A stretch of 64,000 bases of DNA. Origin: Gammaproteobacteria bacterium. Its GTDB lineage: Bacteria > Pseudomonadota > Gammaproteobacteria > Pseudomonadales > Cellvibrionaceae. A program made the position numbers and the translations under genes. Within the stretch, counting starts at the first letter, position 1. Each line of letters begins with the position of its first letter. Under the pieces are notes generated by a model. The model made no database searches. It was not told the origin of the DNA and saw nothing but the letters and a program-made list of their open reading frames with translations. This document shows, piece after piece, positions 60,203 through 64,000 of this stretch. Where the stretch lies: assembly GCA_004173475.1 (NCBI GenBank), contig SEBU01000001.1:1674001-1738000 (forward strand), in the 5' to 3' direction.

Positions 60203-61441
60203 TTAGTCCGCGCGCATGGCTTCAATGGGCATAATGCGAGCCGCTTTGAGTGCAGGAACCAGGCCTGCGAGCGCGCCAACAACCACCAATAAAATAATTG
60301 CTGTAATTGCTACCTGAAAATCCACTTCCGGATTTTGGAAAAAATCTAGTTTGGCTCCCGACTTTCTTAAGCCAAACGCAACCAGTTCAAGCAAGCCGAC
60401 ACCTAAAACCATTCCCGCGTAGCCTGCGATACTGGTTACTAAAATTGACTCCATCAACAAGGTGCCCACAATACTTCTGGGTGTTGCGCCCAAGGCTTTA
60501 CGGATACCAATTTCACGAGTTCGCTCTTTAACCGTGATAATCATAATATTACTGATTCCCACGATACCTGCCGCCAAGGTACCCATACCGACAAACCAGA
60601 TAATAAAATTTATGCCCATAAATAAACCGTTTACCATTTTGGCAGGTTCGGCCATATTGAACGAGCGAATTGCACGTTTGTCTTCCGGTGATACCGTGTG
60701 CTTGCGCTGCAATAAATCGATTACTTTTTTCTCAAGCTCAAAACCATCTGTCCCTTCAACCGGCCTCAACCAAAGAGTCTGCACTTTATTTCCGTTACCG
60801 AATATTTTTTGATACGTAGTTTCTGGAATATAAACTCGTTCGGAATCGCGGCCACGATTTCCTTTATCATGAAACACACCGACAATGGTCATAACAACGC
60901 CGTTGATGCGCACTTCTTTTCCTACGGGATTTACATCTTTACCGAATATTTTTTCAACAACGGCCGTTCCCAATTCACAAATTTTACGGTTTTCTTGTTG
61001 ATCAAAAGGATTCAATTTTCTGCCAAGGTTAAACGGAATTGATGCCTTAATTTTAAAATAATCATCCGGAATACCGACCACTGCAAAATTTCCCAATTTT
61101 TTCTCGTAGGTGATCGTTGCGCCTCCGGTTTGGTTTTCCCCGGAAATAAAACGAACGTTGGGAATTTTTTGTTTAATCGCCTGGATATCTTCATTGGTCA
61201 ATTGGATGTAGCGCCCTAACCCCATCCCATTGTGAGCTACGGAGGTAGTGCCGGTGAAAATAATAATGAAGTCCATCACTTCACCACCGAAACCGTCGTA
61301 CACGCCGTTTTGCATTCCCTTGCCCGCACCGAGCATAAGGATAAGCATAAAAATACCCCAGAACACACCAAACGCCGTGAGCAAGGTGCGCAATTTATTT
61401 TGCCGCAGGGTAAATAATATTTCTTGCAAACCATCGAGCAT
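60203..61441 (-). CDS. MacB-type ABC permease (type A, copy 1)
   Basis: 412 residues with the same four-helix MacB/FtsX layout: NKLRTLLTAFGVFWGIFMLILMLGAGKG, a periplasmic domain, then [32 protein letters not shown] and [19 protein letters not shown]. It differs from type B at the end (MPIEAMRAD against NPIVALQDE) and in the periplasmic domain. Lies 5 bases after the ATPase gene, so ATPase, A and B are one operon. Confidence 0.92.
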   Translation of the reverse strand: MLDGLQEILFTLRQNKLRTLLTAFGVFWGIFMLILMLGAGKGMQNGVYDGFGGEVMDFIIIFTGTTSVAHNGMGLGRYIQLTNEDIQAIKQKIPNVRFISGENQTGGATITYEKKLGNFAVVGIPDDYFKIKASIPFNLGRKLNPFDQQENRKICELGTAVVEKIFGKDVNPVGKEVRINGVVMTIVGVFHDKGNRGRDSERVYIPETTYQKIFGNGNKVQTLWLRPVEGTDGFELEKKVIDLLQRKHTVSPEDKRAIRSFNMAEPAKMVNGLFMGINFIIWFVGMGTLAAGIVGISNIMIITVKERTREIGIRKALGATPRSIVGTLLMESILVTSIAGYAGMVLGVGLLELVAFGLRKSGAKLDFFQNPEVDFQVAITAIILLVVVGALAGLVPALKAARIMPIEAMRAD

Positions 61442-61446
61442 AATTG

Positions 61447-62172
61447 TTAACCCAGAATTTCTTCTTCGTCCTGATCGGCATTATCTTTTGCAATATGAGT
61501 CGATTGTTTTGAAGGCACAATCAAACCATCTTTTAAAATAATTTGGCGCTGGGTTTGGTCAGCAATATCTTGTTCATGAGTCACTATGACAATGGTATTA
61601 CCAAGAGCATGAATTTCTTTAATAAGTGACATGACTTCTTGAGTGGTTTGACTATCCAATGCACCGGTGGGCTCATCCGCTAAAATAACTTTTGGTTTAG
61701 TAACTAATGCGCGTGCAATAGCGACGCGCTGCTTTTGCCCGCCAGACAATTCATTGGGCATAAAATTAGCGCGGTGATCAAGACCAACCATTTCTAAATA
61801 TTCTGCCGCGCGCTTATTACGCTCTTTACGGCTTACGCCTTGATAATACAAAGGCAAGGCGACATTTTCAGTGGCGTTCTTAAACGGCAATAGATTGAAA
61901 GACTGAAATACAAACCCGAGCAATTCATTACGTAGATGCGCAGCAGTTTTTTCTTTGAGTCGTTTTATTTCACGACCTGCTAAAAAATAATCACCTTCGT
62001 CATGAGTATCCAAAATACCCAAAATATTTAGCAAAGTGGACTTGCCAGACCCGGACGAGCCCATGATAGAAACCAATTCGCCCTCGCGAATATGGAGATC
62101 TATGCCCTTAAGCACATGCAGCGGCTGCTCGCCGGAATGGTAATATTTGTGAATATTATTAAGTTTAATCAT
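61447..62172 (-). CDS. ABC transporter ATP-binding protein, MacB/LolD type
   Basis: 241 residues: Walker [18 protein letters not shown]-loop FQSFNLLP, signature [17 protein letters not shown], Walker [15 protein letters not shown], and H-loop VTHEQD. It energises the two permeases encoded downstream, probably for export of a peptide, lipid or siderophore-like molecule. First gene of its operon; the 182 bases before it may hold a promoter. Confidence 0.94.
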   Translation of the reverse strand: MIKLNNIHKYYHSGEQPLHVLKGIDLHIREGELVSIMGSSGSGKSTLLNILGILDTHDEGDYFLAGREIKRLKEKTAAHLRNELLGFVFQSFNLLPFKNATENVALPLYYQGVSRKERNKRAAEYLEMVGLDHRANFMPNELSGGQKQRVAIARALVTKPKVILADEPTGALDSQTTQEVMSLIKEIHALGNTIVIVTHEQDIADQTQRQIILKDGLIVPSKQSTHIAKDNADQDEEEILG

Positions 62173-62354
62173 GAACTCTCATCCCGTAGACACTTGCGTT
62201 AAGCAAGCTTAGTCATTAATTAAAACGCGATTGATTTTATTTACCTTCGTTAACAAATGCATGACAAGTGTCAGGTGTAAAAATTCAATGAGTGGCGTTT
62301 ATTGTAGGTTTGACGTATTGAAGCGACTATTTAGATTCAGACAATCGCTAATTT

Positions 62355-63599
62355 TTATTCGTCCTGCAAAGCCACTATCGGATTAACCGACGCCGCTTTG
62401 ACTGCGGGCACAAGCGCTGCCATAACAGCTACAGTTACAAGTACAAAAAGTGCAATTAGCGCAATATTCAAATCCACGAAAGGTTGGGAGAATCGGCTGT
62501 CGGCATGGCCTAGTTTGATAAATATCAGCTTGATCGCCTCCAATAAAAAAACCCCCGCAGCCAGGCCGGTGTAACCTGCAACAACTGTAATCAGCAATGC
62601 TTCCTGCATAATCAATACACTGATACGCATTGGTGTTGCGCCCAAAGCTTTGCGCAAACCAATTTCGCGCGTGCGCTCTTTAACAATCACTAGCATGATA
62701 TTTCCTATCCCTATGGCGCCAGCGATGATGGTGCCTATAGCAACGATCCAACTAAAACCGATAATACCTCTTACCAGATTTTTATCCTGTTTGTAATCTT
62801 CGCTGTTATCGTAAGTGCCAATAACACCTTTGTCGTCAGGATGAATTTTCTTGCGCTCCTGCAATAGGTTTTTGATTTCTTTAACTGCAGCGCCTCCACC
62901 GTGACCTTCTCGTGGTTGATAAAGCAAAAAGCTAAAGCCGTCTTTGCTATTGAAAGCATTGCGCAAGGTATCATTGGGAATATAAATACCGGTGGATTGG
63001 AATGGATTATCGGGTTGTGTAGATTTGTAGATGCCTACGACTTTAAAATAAATGCCATTAACGTAAATTGTTTTTCCTAAAACATCTTTTTTTCCTTTAA
63101 AAAGTACATCGCGTACACGTGTTCCTATCACGGCAACTTTGCGCATTTCCATTTCGTCATTTTTATTGATGTAACGCCCTTCAATAACACGCAAGGTGTC
63201 TAAACCCTGCCAATTTGCATGAGTTCCCAGCAGAGTAAATGAACCGCTCTCTTTTTCGTGAACTGCAAGCTGCCCATTGATTTGATTAACACCCTCAACT
63301 ATTTCTACATTGCTGAGATTTTCTCTAAGAACATTTACGTCATCTTGGGTGATATTAATATTTCGGCCCTTACCCAAACCTTCATAAGGTATTTGTGTTT
63401 TGCTCGAAGGCCAAACCCAAATAACATTTTTTACGTTGCCATATTGAGTGTCGATGTTAATGCCGAATCCTGTTCCGAAACCCAACAAAATTACCAGCAT
63501 AAAAATACCCCAAAAAACGCCAAATGCTGTTAGTAAGGTACGCAACTTTTGCCGGCGTAAGCTGTTTAAGATTTCTTGCCATTTATCCCAATCAATCAT
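62355..63599 (-). CDS. MacB-type ABC permease (type B, copy 2)
   Basis: 414 residues, paralogous to the type B gene at 58929: WDKWQEILNSLRRQKLRTLLTAFGVFWGIFMLVILLG, a periplasmic domain, then [29 protein letters not shown] and the same ending NPIVALQDE. Lies 12 bases after the type A copy 2 gene. No ATPase gene lies between it and the left operon other than the one at 61447; its own partner may be outside the window. Confidence 0.92.
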   Translation of the reverse strand: MIDWDKWQEILNSLRRQKLRTLLTAFGVFWGIFMLVILLGFGTGFGINIDTQYGNVKNVIWVWPSSKTQIPYEGLGKGRNINITQDDVNVLRENLSNVEIVEGVNQINGQLAVHEKESGSFTLLGTHANWQGLDTLRVIEGRYINKNDEMEMRKVAVIGTRVRDVLFKGKKDVLGKTIYVNGIYFKVVGIYKSTQPDNPFQSTGIYIPNDTLRNAFNSKDGFSFLLYQPREGHGGGAAVKEIKNLLQERKKIHPDDKGVIGTYDNSEDYKQDKNLVRGIIGFSWIVAIGTIIAGAIGIGNIMLVIVKERTREIGLRKALGATPMRISVLIMQEALLITVVAGYTGLAAGVFLLEAIKLIFIKLGHADSRFSQPFVDLNIALIALFVLVTVAVMAALVPAVKAASVNPIVALQDE

Positions 63600-63611
63600 A
63601 AAAATTTTCCC

Positions 63612-64000
63612 TTAGTTCGCACGCATGGCTTCTATCGGCATAATTCGCGCAGCGCGCAATGCTGGCACTAGACCCGCAACTACGCCGGCAATGATTAGTA
63701 ACAGAAGCGCGCTGATAGCAATGGTTAAATCAACCTCGGGATTTTGGAAATAGGGCAACTCGAGATTCAGACGAACTAAGATAGCGGAAATAATTTCTAA
63801 AATACCAACGCCAATGACCAGACCTGCGTAACCTGCCACGCTCGTCACTAACACTGATTCGCACAACAAACCCAACACGATTGATCTCGGATTTGCACCC
63901 AGGGCTTTACGAATACCTATTTCACGTGTGCGTTCCTTGACGGTTATAATCATTATGTTGCTTACGCCCACCACACCTGCGAACAGAGTTCCTATGCCCA
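63612..64000 (-). CDS. MacB-type ABC permease (type A, copy 2; partial)
   Basis: Only the C-terminal about 129 residues are in the window; the start lies beyond 64000. The sequence [34 protein letters not shown] and the ending [19 protein letters not shown] match the type A gene at 60203 closely. First of the second A-B pair. Confidence 0.9.
   Translation of the reverse strand, partial: GIGTLFAGVVGVSNIMIITVKERTREIGIRKALGANPRSIVLGLLCESVLVTSVAGYAGLVIGVGILEIISAILVRLNLELPYFQNPEVDLTIAISALLLLIIAGVVAGLVPALRAARIMPIEAMRAN

Overview
The window looks like the chromosome of a polysaccharide-degrading gammaproteobacterium of the Cellvibrionaceae type. The reasons are polyserine-linked secreted glycoside hydrolases of families GH16, GH3 and GH81, a TonB system with two ExbD proteins, a yibN-grxC-secB operon, and a long chromosomal integron array. 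The genus is inferred. No rRNA or tRNA gene was recognised.

Positions 1-14880 hold the distal part of an integron cassette array: about 24 cassettes, nearly all read left to right, separated by attC sites of about 112-141 bp (1R TAAC end, 2R GTTA end). The integrase and attI are not in the window and should lie to the left. Most cassettes carry one short gene of unknown function (lipoproteins, secreted proteins, small membrane proteins). A few are recognisable: KTSC domain, SRPBCC fold, ankyrin-like, DUF1993. Two cassettes carry two genes. Three carry no convincing gene but share a conserved 5' block, which also leads a fourth cassette that does have a gene. One cassette has lost its R' end and its gene's start codon. 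The array stops at a half attC near 14870.

14989-17165 holds a SnoaL-like secreted protein, a yeast-type cytosine deaminase and outer-membrane phospholipase A. 17222-24458 holds two paralogous modules in divergent orientation, each a NarK/NasA-type nitrate transporter followed by a membrane-anchored PP2C phosphatase/Ser-Thr kinase fusion. The region between the two transporters contains a well-matched sigma-54 promoter facing each way, so nitrogen control is likely.

24682-33634 is a beta-1,3-glucan (laminarin) degradation locus: GH16 lipoprotein with three accessory domains, GH3 glucosidase and GH81 endoglucanase with two CBM56-like modules. A 28-bp inverted-repeat element with compensating base differences precedes both GH81 and GH3. 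33958-43448 carries a PEP-CTERM-like protein, a CPBP protease, a PhyH dioxygenase, a FemAB-like acyltransferase, TerC with CBS domains, a serine hydrolase and a RoxA-like dihaem cytochrome.

43787-49176 holds a DUF4156 lipoprotein, ppk1 (possible Pho box) convergent with ppx, and yibN-grxC-secB. 49316-53184 is tonB-exbB-exbD-exbD-TPR. 53643-56905 is an operon of a MipA/OmpV protein, a DUF3019 protein and an RstAB-like two-component system. After a small outer-membrane barrel gene, 57800-64000 is a MacAB-type ABC system with a duplicated pair of unlike permeases, the last one running off the window.
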